Shown here piece after piece: positions 1 through 6,013 of a stretch of 6,326 bases of DNA. The translations under genes were made by a program, and so were the position numbers. Numbering within the stretch: the stretch's first letter is position 1; each line of letters starts with the position of its first letter. The notes under the pieces were generated by a model. The model worked only from the letters and a program-made list of their open reading frames with translations, was not told where the DNA came from and made no database searches. Source of the stretch: an uncultured Eubacteriales bacterium (lineage in GTDB: Bacteria; Bacillota; Clostridia; Oscillospirales; CAG-382); contig URCT01000131.1 of the NCBI GenBank assembly GCA_900546385.1, positions 1 through 6,326 on the forward strand, in the 5' to 3' direction.

Positions 1-34
1 AAAAAACGCTAAATTTCCGCTTTGGGCGTTTCTT
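1..34 (-). terminator. Possible intrinsic terminator overlapping the stop codon of the last operon gene
   Basis: Read on the minus strand, AAGAAACGC (34 to 26) can pair with GCGTTTTTT (9 to 1) to give a stem of up to 9 pairs including one G-U, around a 16-base loop, with the T run forming the end of the 3' arm. Only three pairs are G-C and the loop is large, so the stem is weak. The TAG stop codon lies at the base of the loop. The window ends here, so any continuation of the T run cannot be seen. It is placed where an operon terminator would be expected, but this is a tentative call. Confidence 0.3.
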
Positions 35-617
35 TGGAGGAAGACTTGTAATTCGCGGCAAAGGCACAAAGAGAATCGAGGTTGTCCAAAATGAAGCTTT
101 GCGCGTCGCGGTCATAGACAACAACGTTGTGTTCGCCGTACATTCCATTTCGTTTTTCAACCGAAATTCCCAGCTGTCGGCCAAGCTCGGTCGGCACTTT
201 TTTGCCCTGCATTTCGCCAAAGGTGCATTCTTCCAAAATACCGCGCGAAACCAGCCATTCGGTTAACTTCGTATAGGTCAGCTTGTGCATATTTTCATCG
301 TCGGCCACCGTGTACAGCCATCGGCAGAATTCGGTTGCGGAAACCGGTTTTTCCGATAAGACGAGGTTTTGTCGCTTTTCCGGCGAAAGGGCAAACGGGA
401 TTTTTTTGGCGGCGGTGGCCTTGACCTTGATCCCTTCAAACGGTTCACCGCAAACTAATTTTCGCAGAATCTCCGAAACATAGAACATACAGCGTGAAAT
501 GCGTATGTTATTGAGCAGATCGCCCTCCGGAATGCGCTCGTCGGTCAACGGATTCACGCCGTCGGCAAGCTTGTCGATGAAGTCTTTGGTGTAAAGAAGC
601 TTTTCGAGTTCCGTCAT
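9..617 (-). CDS. Unrecognised 202-residue cytoplasmic protein with a winged-helix-like C-terminal half
   Basis: I do not recognise the family. The start at 617 is chosen because AGGAGG (630-625) lies 7 bases upstream and the ATG overlaps the TGA of the thiamine pyrophosphokinase gene as ATGA, which suggests translational coupling; a longer GTG start at 674 has no such support. The N-terminal part (residues 20-55) is charged and helical with PLTDERIPEGD followed by NNIRISRCMFYVSEILRKL, and could be an oligomerisation or binding segment. Residues 93-185 alternate helix and strand patterns, including TYTKLTEWLVSRGILEE, then KVPTELGRQLGI, then a VVVYD strand. This resembles winged-helix or phage-antirepressor-like DNA-binding modules, but only by pattern. 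There is no signal peptide, membrane helix or catalytic motif. It is the last gene of the block. Its function is unknown; the DNA-binding idea is inference. Confidence 0.85.
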   Translation of the reverse strand: MTELEKLLYTKDFIDKLADGVNPLTDERIPEGDLLNNIRISRCMFYVSEILRKLVCGEPFEGIKVKATAAKKIPFALSPEKRQNLVLSEKPVSATEFCRWLYTVADDENMHKLTYTKLTEWLVSRGILEECTFGEMQGKKVPTELGRQLGISVEKRNGMYGEHNVVVYDRDAQSFILDNLDSLCAFAANYKSSSKETPKAEI

Positions 618-1288
618 ACAGATTCCTCCTTCACAGAAGTGTTTTCCGGAACGACCACAAGCAGTGAACCGCACGCAAAAGAAACGCTTGCCGGTTTTCC
701 GGTAAATTCATTGCTCACGCCGAGCGGAAAATCGCTTGTCAACTCCGCGTTTTCAAGCGTATATTTTAAGCCGGAAATTGTAAGCCCGCAAACCTTGCCG
801 CCAAGGGCAAAGAGCGAAATATAGCCGCGGTTTTCGGCATCAAAGCACAGCTTTACGCAGGCTCTGCCGGAGCTTTCTGGATCGTTTGTGAAAACGGCAA
901 GCAGCGTTTGGTTTCCATGAAGGCGTAGGGCGCAGCCCATTTTGGCATAGTACACAAGCATTTGAATGTTGGCAAGCGTATGCGCGATGCGCCGACCGCC
1001 AAGGCCGCCGTAGATTTCAAAAACGGTATATCCTTGCTTTCTTCCGTATTCTACCGCTAAAAACATATCCGTATAATCTTTTTTGCTGGGGAATACCACG
1101 CAGTTTTCACCGGCCTCCGTTTTGTCCGCCGAGTCGAAATCACCCAAAAAGACATCCGGCGTGATGCCGAGCTTTTTTGTGTGATATAAACCGCCGTCAG
1201 CGGCAATGACAAGGGCTTCCTGCGGAATGTCAACCGAAGCCGCATATAAGTCGCCGGCTCCGAAAATATAACAGACTTTGTCGTTCAT
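614..1288 (-). CDS. thiN: Thiamine pyrophosphokinase (thiamine diphosphokinase), 224 residues
   Basis: Transfers diphosphate from ATP to thiamine to make thiamine diphosphate, in the cytoplasm, as the salvage route to the cofactor. Family motifs appear in order: AADGG (29-33), the metal-binding GDFDS (49-53), a KKDYTD segment (69-74) with D74, and GGLGGRRIAH (94-103) followed by TLANIQ. The C-terminal half (about 140-217) is the beta-rich thiamine-binding domain with the usual GLKY(T/P)L and SNEF sequences. Length is normal for bacterial members. In the fourth motif the family usually has Asp before His (GGRxDH or GGDRFDH); here it is Ala102, read as GCG on the minus strand. The start is ATG with a modest AAGGA site 6 bases upstream, and the gene overlaps the next one by 4 bases. 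The 76-base gap to tyrS holds a hairpin. The family call is firm; whether the enzyme is fully active is less certain because of Ala102. The Bacillus name for this function is thiN. Confidence 0.93.
   Translation of the reverse strand: MNDKVCYIFGAGDLYAASVDIPQEALVIAADGGLYHTKKLGITPDVFLGDFDSADKTEAGENCVVFPSKKDYTDMFLAVEYGRKQGYTVFEIYGGLGGRRIAHTLANIQMLVYYAKMGCALRLHGNQTLLAVFTNDPESSGRACVKLCFDAENRGYISLFALGGKVCGLTISGLKYTLENAELTSDFPLGVSNEFTGKPASVSFACGSLLVVVPENTSVKEESV
625..630 (-). promoter_or_regulatory. AGGAGG ribosome binding site of the unnamed last gene
   Basis: Perfect AGGAGG on the minus strand, 7 bases before the ATG at 617. It lies inside the end of the thiamine pyrophosphokinase reading frame and fixes the start at 617 rather than at the upstream in-frame GTG at 674. 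Confidence 0.85.
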
Positions 1289-1309
1289 GTTTTTTCCTTA
1301 CTATACATA

Positions 1310-1341
1310 ACGGAGCCGACACATACGTATGCCGACTCCGT
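1310..1341 (-). other. Strong RNA stem-loop between tyrS and the thiamine pyrophosphokinase gene
   Basis: In the minus-strand RNA, ACGGAGUCGGCAUA pairs with UAUGUGUCGGCUCCGU (less its innermost bases) to form 14 consecutive pairs around a 4-base CGUA loop. Three of the pairs are G-U. On the plus strand those three positions would be A-C mismatches, so the structure is specific to the operon's transcript. It begins about 23 bases after the tyrS stop and ends about 21 bases before the next ATG. No U run follows it (the next bases are UAUGUAUAGUAAGG), so it is not a standard intrinsic terminator. It may be an RNA processing or 3'-end stabilising element that uncouples tyrS from the downstream genes; that role is inference. 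Confidence 0.7.
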
Positions 1342-1364
1342 AATAACCGTGTCTGCGGAACCGT

Positions 1365-2588
1365 TTATTCCGTAACAACCTTATGATACTCTTTTTTGCC
1401 TTTTTTGATGATGAAATCGCCGGTAAAATCGGCTTTTTCATAGGTCTTGGCAAAATCGGTCACTTTTTCGTCGCAAACCGAAATGCCGCCTTGCTTGATG
1501 TTGCGCTTGGCTTCGCTGTTGGACGGGCAAAGCTCACATTTTACGAGAAGTGCCGCAAGCGAGATCTTGCCGTCGGTGAAGTCCGCATCGGTAAGCGTGG
1601 TGGTGGGCATATTTTCACTCTTGCCGCCGCCTGCAAACAGACTGCGTGCCGCTTCGAGAGCCTTATCGGCTTCTTCTTTGCCGTGAACCAGCTCGGTAAG
1701 CTCATAGGCAAGCTTTTCCTTTGCTTTGTTTAATTCGCTTCCTTCGAGCTTTTCGTATTCGGCAATTTCTTCCAAATCCATAAAGGTGAGCATCTTCATG
1801 CACTTGATGACATCCGCGTCATCCACGTTTCTCCAATACTGGAAGAATTCGTAAGGCGGCGTCTTGTTCGGGTCGAGCCAAACGGCGCCGTTGGCGGTTT
1901 TGCCCATCTTTTTGCCTTCGGAATTGAGAAGAAGCGTGATGGTCATGGCATAGGCATCCTTGCCGAGCTTGCGGCGGATCAATTCTGTGCCGCCCAACAT
2001 ATTGCTCCATTGGTCGTCACCGCCAAACTGCATATTGCAGCCATAATCCTGGAACAGGCGGTAAAAGTCATAGCTCTGCATGATCATATAGTTGAATTCA
2101 AGAAAGCTGAGGCCTTTTTCCATGCGCTGCTTGTAGCATTCGGCACGAAGCATATTGTTGACCGAGAAGCAAGCGCCGACTTCGCGCAAAAGCTCCACAT
2201 AATTGAGCTTTAACAGCCAATCTGCGTTGTTGATCATGGTCGCTTTGCCTTCGGAAAAGTCAATAAAGCGGCTCATCTGCTTTTTGAAGCATTCGCAGTT
2301 ATGCTCGATATCTTCAACGGTAAGCACCTTGCGTAAATCCGACCGGCCCGACGGGTCGCCGATCATGCCCGTGCCGCCGCCGATGAGGGCGATCGGCTTG
2401 TTGCCGGCCATCTGCAAGCGCTTCATTAAGCAAAGAGCCATAAAGTGGCCGACGTGCAGGCTGTCAGCGGTCGGGTCAAATCCGATATAAAATACGGCCT
2501 TTCCGGCGTTTACCAAGTTTTTGATTTCTTCTTCGTTGGTAAGCTGGGCAAGCAAGCCTCTGGCTTTTAATTCTTCAAATACTGTCAT
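1365..2588 (-). CDS. tyrS: Tyrosyl-tRNA synthetase, 407 residues
   Basis: Class I aminoacyl-tRNA synthetase that charges tRNA-Tyr with tyrosine using ATP, in the cytoplasm. Visible features are the YIGFDPTADSLHVGH segment (34-48) with the HIGH-type motif HVGH at 45-48, and GTGMIGDPSGR (72-82) with Asp78. The tyrosine pocket residues follow as Y167, Q171 and D174, then GGDDQW (189-194), and the KMSKS-type loop is KMGKT (227-231), the form usual in this family. A C-terminal S4 RNA-binding domain covers roughly 343-400, including LLVKCELCPSNSEAKRNIKQGG. Length and motif spacing match the Bacillus enzyme within two residues. The ATG has AGGAG 7 bases upstream. The 54-base gap after recN is too short for a T-box leader, so expression is likely from the upstream operon promoter or from a promoter inside recN that I could not identify. 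Confidence 0.98.
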   Translation of the reverse strand: MTVFEELKARGLLAQLTNEEEIKNLVNAGKAVFYIGFDPTADSLHVGHFMALCLMKRLQMAGNKPIALIGGGTGMIGDPSGRSDLRKVLTVEDIEHNCECFKKQMSRFIDFSEGKATMINNADWLLKLNYVELLREVGACFSVNNMLRAECYKQRMEKGLSFLEFNYMIMQSYDFYRLFQDYGCNMQFGGDDQWSNMLGGTELIRRKLGKDAYAMTITLLLNSEGKKMGKTANGAVWLDPNKTPPYEFFQYWRNVDDADVIKCMKMLTFMDLEEIAEYEKLEGSELNKAKEKLAYELTELVHGKEEADKALEAARSLFAGGGKSENMPTTTLTDADFTDGKISLAALLVKCELCPSNSEAKRNIKQGGISVCDEKVTDFAKTYEKADFTGDFIIKKGKKEYHKVVTE

Positions 2589-2617
2589 CGTTCTGCTCCT
2601 AAAATTTTTTTATTACA

Positions 2618-2629
2618 GCGGCAAGCCGC
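2618..2629 (-). other. Short GC-rich hairpin in the recN-tyrS gap
   Basis: The minus-strand RNA reads GCGGCUUGCCGC, a 4-pair stem closed by a CUUG tetraloop, a known stable loop type. It falls between the recN stop and the tyrS ribosome binding site and is followed by an A-rich stretch rather than by a U run. It does not look like a terminator in either direction. It could slow exonucleases or simply be chance. Confidence 0.35.
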
Positions 2630-2642
2630 AGGTTTGACATTT

Positions 2643-4316
2643 TTACCGATAGTTTTTTGCGTCATCGATTAACTCGGCGGCGGCGGCACGGGAAGAGGAG
2701 GTGAGATTAATCCCGGCGATGATGCGTGCCGTTTCATCAATGCGCTCGTCCGGTGAAAGTGCGCGCACGCTTGTTTCGGTCGAGCCGTCCTTTTCGGCTT
2801 TGGCGACTAAAAAATGCGCGTCGGCAAGAGAAGCGATTTGTGCCGAATGCGTTACGCACATAACCTGTGAATCACGGGCGCTTTGCAAAAGCTTGATGCC
2901 GATGCGCCGCGAGGTTTTGCCGGAAATGCCGACATCCACTTCATCGTAGATGACCGTTTCCACGCCGTCTTTTTTGGCGATAACGCTCTTAATGGCAAGC
3001 ATGATGCGCGAAAGCTCACCGCCCGAGGCGGTTTTGGCAAGCGGTGAAAAGGGAAGACCGACATTCGTGCGTACCATGAATTCGATATCATCCGCACCGT
3101 CGGAGCCAGGCTCTTTCGGCAAAATCTGCACCGAAAAGCGCACTTTGTTCATTTCGAGAAATTCAAATTCTTTTTCGATCTCTTTCTTCAAATGCTCGCC
3201 TGCCGCTGTACGGGCAGCGGTAAGGGCTTGCGCCGCAGCTTTCAAGTCGGCTTCGGCTTTTTTTAACTCTTTTTCAAGCTCAGTCGCACGCACTTCGGAA
3301 AGCTCCAAATCGGACAAACGCTTTTCGGCCGTATCGGCATAGGCAAGAATCTCTTCGACCGTATGGCCGTACTTGCGCTTCAACTTATATATATCATACA
3401 ATCTTTGCTCGATTTTGTCAAGTCTTGCAGACGGATTTTCTTCGGCATCACCGGCAAGATCGTGCAGACTTTCGGCAATATCGTAGATTTCGGAGCGCGC
3501 TTTTTCGAGCCGGTCGATATACTCGTCCATGCCGTCGCTCATTTTGGCAAGATTTGCAAGGCAGGAAAGCGCATGATCCACGTTTTCCGCGGCACTCAAA
3601 TTGTTGGCAAACAGCACACCGTAGGCAGTGTGCGCGTTCTCGGCGATTTTTTCGATGTTGGCAAGCCGCTTTTTTTCGGCCGTTAACGTTTCTTCTTCGC
3701 CGGGCTTGAGCTTTAAGGCGCGGATCTCTTCAATTTGAAAACGGAGCATTTCCGCTGTGCGCTGCTTTTCCGCGTCGTCGGTTACAAGATTTTTGTATTC
3801 GTCGTTTAAGGCGCGGTAGCTTGTATAGCGTTCCGCATACGCGCGCAAACAGTCCGCATCGTCCGCATACGCGTCCAAAATGGCAAGGTGGCGTTCCTTT
3901 TTCAACAGCTCTTGGTTGTCGTGCTGGCCGTGAATGTTGATGAGAAAGGCCGTGATTTCGCGCAACAGCGAGGTCGGAACGGCTTTGGCGTTGATGCGTG
4001 CGGTGGATTTTCCCTCGGCGGTGATTTTGCGGGAAAGGTATAAAATGCCGTCCTCGTCGGGTGCCAAATCATAGTCCTTCAACCGGCGGCAGGTCGTTTC
4101 GGTCAGGTCGGAAAACATTCCCTCCACAAGCGCATACGCTTCGCCGGAGCGAATCAATTCTTTGGAAACGCGCGCGCCGCACAGAACGCCGATCGAGTCG
4201 ATGATGATGCTTTTTCCGGCACCGGTTTCGCCGGTAAACGCCGAAAAGCCTTCCGGAAGCGACAGATCCAAGCGTTTGATTAACGCCACGTTTTCAATAT
4301 GTAAGGTTGCAAGCAT
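2643..4316 (-). CDS. recN: DNA repair ATPase RecN (SMC-like), 557 residues
   Basis: Cytoplasmic SMC-related ATPase that acts early in double-strand break repair, gathering or tethering DNA ends for RecA-dependent recombination. The N-terminal ATPase half carries the Walker A motif GETGAGKS (29-36) and the HGQHDNQELL segment (129-138) typical of RecN. The middle (about 150-390) is helical, charged and heptad-like, matching the short coiled-coil arms of the family. The C-terminal half has the ABC signature SGGELSR (431-437), Walker B VIYDEVD (455-461) followed by VGISG, and the switch histidine in THSAQIA (H490). All ATPase motifs are intact, and length is normal (E. coli RecN is about 553). 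The ATG at 4316 has AAGGAG 8 bases upstream, 30 bases after the argR stop. No LexA/SOS box was recognised in that gap. Position after argR is the conserved Firmicute arrangement. Confidence 0.98.
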   Translation of the reverse strand: MLATLHIENVALIKRLDLSLPEGFSAFTGETGAGKSIIIDSIGVLCGARVSKELIRSGEAYALVEGMFSDLTETTCRRLKDYDLAPDEDGILYLSRKITAEGKSTARINAKAVPTSLLREITAFLINIHGQHDNQELLKKERHLAILDAYADDADCLRAYAERYTSYRALNDEYKNLVTDDAEKQRTAEMLRFQIEEIRALKLKPGEEETLTAEKKRLANIEKIAENAHTAYGVLFANNLSAAENVDHALSCLANLAKMSDGMDEYIDRLEKARSEIYDIAESLHDLAGDAEENPSARLDKIEQRLYDIYKLKRKYGHTVEEILAYADTAEKRLSDLELSEVRATELEKELKKAEADLKAAAQALTAARTAAGEHLKKEIEKEFEFLEMNKVRFSVQILPKEPGSDGADDIEFMVRTNVGLPFSPLAKTASGGELSRIMLAIKSVIAKKDGVETVIYDEVDVGISGKTSRRIGIKLLQSARDSQVMCVTHSAQIASLADAHFLVAKAEKDGSTETSVRALSPDERIDETARIIAGINLTSSSRAAAAELIDDAKNYR

Positions 4317-4346
4317 GGAACGAACTCCTTCGCTTTTTTCTGAACG

Positions 4347-4823
4347 TTAGCGGCTGATGCTTTTGGAAAGCTTTTTGACAAAATCGAGAGCGTCGTTTTC
4401 GGTCGCCATCACGATAAAAATCGTGTCGTCGCCGGCAAGCGAGCCGATGATGTCAGGAAGCTCCAACGAATCGATGGTGGCGCAGGCCGCCTGTGCCATG
4501 CCGGCATACGTTTTCAATACCACCATATGCCCGGCAGAGCTGATCTTTAGAACCATTTCCGAAAGGATCCCTTTGAACTTTTCGGTAAAGCGCGTATCAA
4601 GCTCATTGCGCACGGAGTTTGCGGCATATTTGGATTTGTTCTGACGGCCGTCGCGCACACCGGTGGATACCTTGACCAAGCGTAACTCGCGGATATCGCG
4701 GGAAACCGTGGCTTGTGTTGCGACAAATCCGGCCTTTTTCAAGAGATCGGCTAGTTCCTCTTGGGTTTCCACATCGTGCTTTTCAATAAGCTCCAATATT
4801 TTTTCCTGACGTTTGCTTTTCAA
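4347..4823 (-). CDS. argR: Arginine repressor ArgR/AhrC, 158 residues, TTG start
   Basis: Arginine-sensing transcription factor; in the family, trimers assemble to hexamers when bound to L-arginine, then repress arginine biosynthesis and, in Bacillus, activate catabolism. The N-terminal winged helix (about 1-65) has ETQEELADLL and the recognition region TQATVSRDIREL (36-47). The C-terminal oligomerisation and arginine-binding domain has GMAQAACATID (108-118) and GSLAGDDTIFIV (127-138), with the Asp-Asp pair that contacts arginine. The start is TTG at 4823: the protein beginning MKSKRQEKILELI aligns with the normal family N-terminus, and a GAAAGAGG site lies 9 bases upstream. No later Met in this frame would keep the DNA-binding helix. 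It sits 21 bases after nadK and 30 before recN, almost certainly co-transcribed. Confidence 0.96.
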   Translation of the reverse strand: MKSKRQEKILELIEKHDVETQEELADLLKKAGFVATQATVSRDIRELRLVKVSTGVRDGRQNKSKYAANSVRNELDTRFTEKFKGILSEMVLKISSAGHMVVLKTYAGMAQAACATIDSLELPDIIGSLAGDDTIFIVMATENDALDFVKKLSKSISR

Positions 4824-4832
4824 GTAAAAAGA

Positions 4833-4840
4833 CCTCTTTC
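4833..4840 (-). promoter_or_regulatory. Ribosome binding site supporting the argR TTG start
   Basis: GAAAGAGG on the minus strand, 9 bases before the TTG at 4823, lying in the 21-base gap after the nadK stop. It supports initiation at TTG although no ATG is present nearby. Confidence 0.65.
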
Positions 4841-4844
4841 CGAC

Positions 4845-5792
4845 TTATCGTTTGCCCCACTCGGTATTTGTCTGCGCGGCGGCAAGCTTATGATTGAGCA
4901 TACTGTAAAAATCCACATCCTTTAAGCGGATGAGTTTGGTGTTTAAGGGCGATTTGGTTATGCGCACACGGTCGCCGCTGTACAGGCTTTTGACGCCTTT
5001 GCCGTCCACCGTGCAAAAGGCCTCGTTGATTTTATCGGCATGAAATTCCACTTCGATGACCGATTTGTCTGAGAAGACGACCGCGCCCGAATTGACGCAC
5101 ATATACGGACAAACCGGCACGGCACAGATGCACTCTAACTTCGGGTCGATGATCGGGCCTCCGGCGGACATACAATAGGCCGTCGAGCCGGTCGGCGTGG
5201 AAACCACAATGCCGTCGGCGCGGTAAACGGAAATGCATTTGCCGTCGCACGAAAGCTTTAAGCCGGCCATGCGGGAAACGGCACCTTTGGAAATGACGAT
5301 ATCGTTTAAGGCGGCCGCCGTATAAATGCTTTCACCGCCGCGCAGAATTTCGGCTTTTAACATCATGCGGCGGTCGATGCGCACGCCGGGCACTTTTTCG
5401 ATTTCGCTTGCGTCGGAAACGGCGGCGATTTTCCGCACCAAATCAAGTTCATGCGTTTCAAGCTCCGCAATATAGCCGACTCTGCCGAGATTGACGCCAA
5501 GTATGTACGCACCGCCCGGAGCAGCCTTTTTGGCAATCTTTAAGATAGTTCCGTCTCCGCCGAAAACAATGCATAAGCCGACGCGCCGGAATAACTGATA
5601 TTCCGGAAGATACTCGATTTTGCGTCCGGCAAGCAGTGATTCGGAGACCGATGGGAGATTTCCGTAGGGCTTTTTGAAGGTGTCGGACATAAAAACGCGG
5701 CAGCCGCATTCGTCTAAAATATCGAGTAAACGCGAGGTGTAAAGCAAGTCATGATCTTTGTTTGGGTTGACGGTTATCGCAACTTTCAGCAT
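4845..5792 (-). CDS. nadK: NAD kinase, 315 residues
   Basis: Phosphorylates NAD+ to NADP+ using ATP or polyphosphate in the cytoplasm; the only known route to NADP. Signature motifs are GGDGT (78-82), whose Asp is the catalytic residue in the family; NLGRVGYIAE (101-110), matching the usual NxGxxGFL; NDIVI (163-167), the NAD-binding Asn-acidic pair; and DGIVVSTPTGSTAY (193-206), the glycine/threonine-rich signature. The C-terminal beta domain ends with a short polar tail. The start at 5792 is chosen because GGGAG lies 7 bases upstream and the first strand, MLKVAITVNPNKD, is the normal N-terminus. An upstream in-frame TTG at 5864 lies inside the -35 box of the promoter and so should not be transcribed. 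It is the first gene of the block; in many clostridia a tlyA-type gene precedes nadK, but here the neighbour is divergent. Confidence 0.97.
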   Translation of the reverse strand: MLKVAITVNPNKDHDLLYTSRLLDILDECGCRVFMSDTFKKPYGNLPSVSESLLAGRKIEYLPEYQLFRRVGLCIVFGGDGTILKIAKKAAPGGAYILGVNLGRVGYIAELETHELDLVRKIAAVSDASEIEKVPGVRIDRRMMLKAEILRGGESIYTAAALNDIVISKGAVSRMAGLKLSCDGKCISVYRADGIVVSTPTGSTAYCMSAGGPIIDPKLECICAVPVCPYMCVNSGAVVFSDKSVIEVEFHADKINEAFCTVDGKGVKSLYSGDRVRITKSPLNTKLIRLKDVDFYSMLNHKLAAAQTNTEWGKR

Positions 5793-5799
5793 AGAAACA

Positions 5800-5804
5800 C
5801 TCCC
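5800..5804 (-). promoter_or_regulatory. Ribosome binding site fixing the nadK start
   Basis: GGGAG on the minus strand, 7 bases before the ATG at 5792. Together with the promoter position it rules out the longer TTG start at 5864. Confidence 0.7.
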
Positions 5805-5835
5805 GTGGAAACGAAGTTCGCAAAAATACAAGTCT

Positions 5836-5864
5836 ATTATACACCAGTGCTTGCATAAATTCAA
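5836..5864 (-). promoter_or_regulatory. Sigma-A promoter of the nadK-argR-recN block
   Basis: Minus-strand -35 TTGAAT (5864-5859) and perfect -10 TATAAT (5841-5836) are separated by exactly 17 bp. The predicted transcription start is near 5829, giving a leader of roughly 37 bases before the nadK ATG. An imperfect palindrome, TTGAATTTATGCAA (5864-5851), covers the -35 box and spacer and could be a repressor site. It has ArgR-like half-site sequence (TGAAT, ATGCA) but the two halves are 2 rather than 4 bases apart. Confidence 0.82.
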
Positions 5865-5923
5865 GGGTTATGCTGTATATTTTCCAAATTTCTTGCGTCC
5901 CATTCTTAATTTTTCCCAAAAAC

Positions 5924-5946
5924 CGAAGAAATTTATGAATTCTTCG
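5924..5946. repeat. Inverted repeat CGAAGAA/TTCTTCG in the divergent intergenic region
   Basis: CGAAGAA (5924-5930) and TTCTTCG (5940-5946) are perfect 7-base inverted arms around a 9-base AT-rich centre. The repeat lies just upstream of the -35 box of the plus-strand gene and about 60 bases upstream of the nadK -35, a position suited to a regulator acting on one or both promoters. No regulator can be assigned from the sequence. In an AT-rich spacer, a chance repeat of this size remains possible. Confidence 0.45.
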
Positions 5947-5955
5947 AAAAGACTG

Positions 5956-5983
5956 TTTACTTTTTCAAAAAACGTGGTATAAT
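5956..5983 (+). promoter_or_regulatory. Extended -10 promoter of the small membrane-protein gene
   Basis: The perfect -10 TATAAT (5978-5983) is preceded by TGG at 5975-5977, the extended -10 pattern. A weak -35, TTTACT (5956-5961, four matches to TTGACA), lies 16 bp upstream. Transcription should start near 5990, leaving a short leader of about 24 bases that carries AAGGGGG (5999-6005), 8 bases before the ATG. Confidence 0.78.
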
Positions 5984-6013
5984 ATTGGTGATTCTTATAA
6001 GGGGGTATTCTCT

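Noticed and set aside
1289..1309. A -10-like TATAGT just upstream of the thiamine pyrophosphokinase gene
   Set aside because: It is only 11 bases from the ATG, has no matching -35 at suitable distance, and a start there would remove the weak ribosome binding site from the transcript.
1383..1733. Plus-strand open frame of 116 codons opposite the 3' end of tyrS
   Set aside because: It is antisense to intact tyrS and lacks a recognisable promoter or ribosome binding site; the sequence looks like a reverse-strand shadow.
2601..2630. Terminator between recN and tyrS
   Set aside because: The short GC hairpin is followed by an A-rich stretch in the transcript direction, and by a poor T run in the opposite direction, so it lacks the features of an intrinsic terminator.
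2950..3342. Plus-strand open frame of 130 codons opposite recN
   Set aside because: It is antisense to the well-supported recN coiled-coil region, is rich in Ser/Phe/Ala as expected from reverse-complemented Glu/Lys/Ala codons, and has no ribosome binding site of note.
4317..4346. SOS/LexA box upstream of recN, suggested by GAACGAAC
   Set aside because: The sequence is a short direct repeat (GAAC twice), not the inverted CGAAC-n4-GTTCG arrangement of a Firmicute LexA site.
5793..5864. N-terminal extension of NAD kinase from a TTG at 5864
   Set aside because: The TTG lies within the promoter -35 box, upstream of the predicted transcript start, and the ATG at 5792 has its own ribosome binding site and the normal family N-terminus.
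5758..5982. Plus-strand open frame of 74 codons across the nadK 5' end and the divergent spacer
   Set aside because: It begins inside nadK, runs through both promoters, and shows low-complexity composition typical of translated AT-rich spacer.
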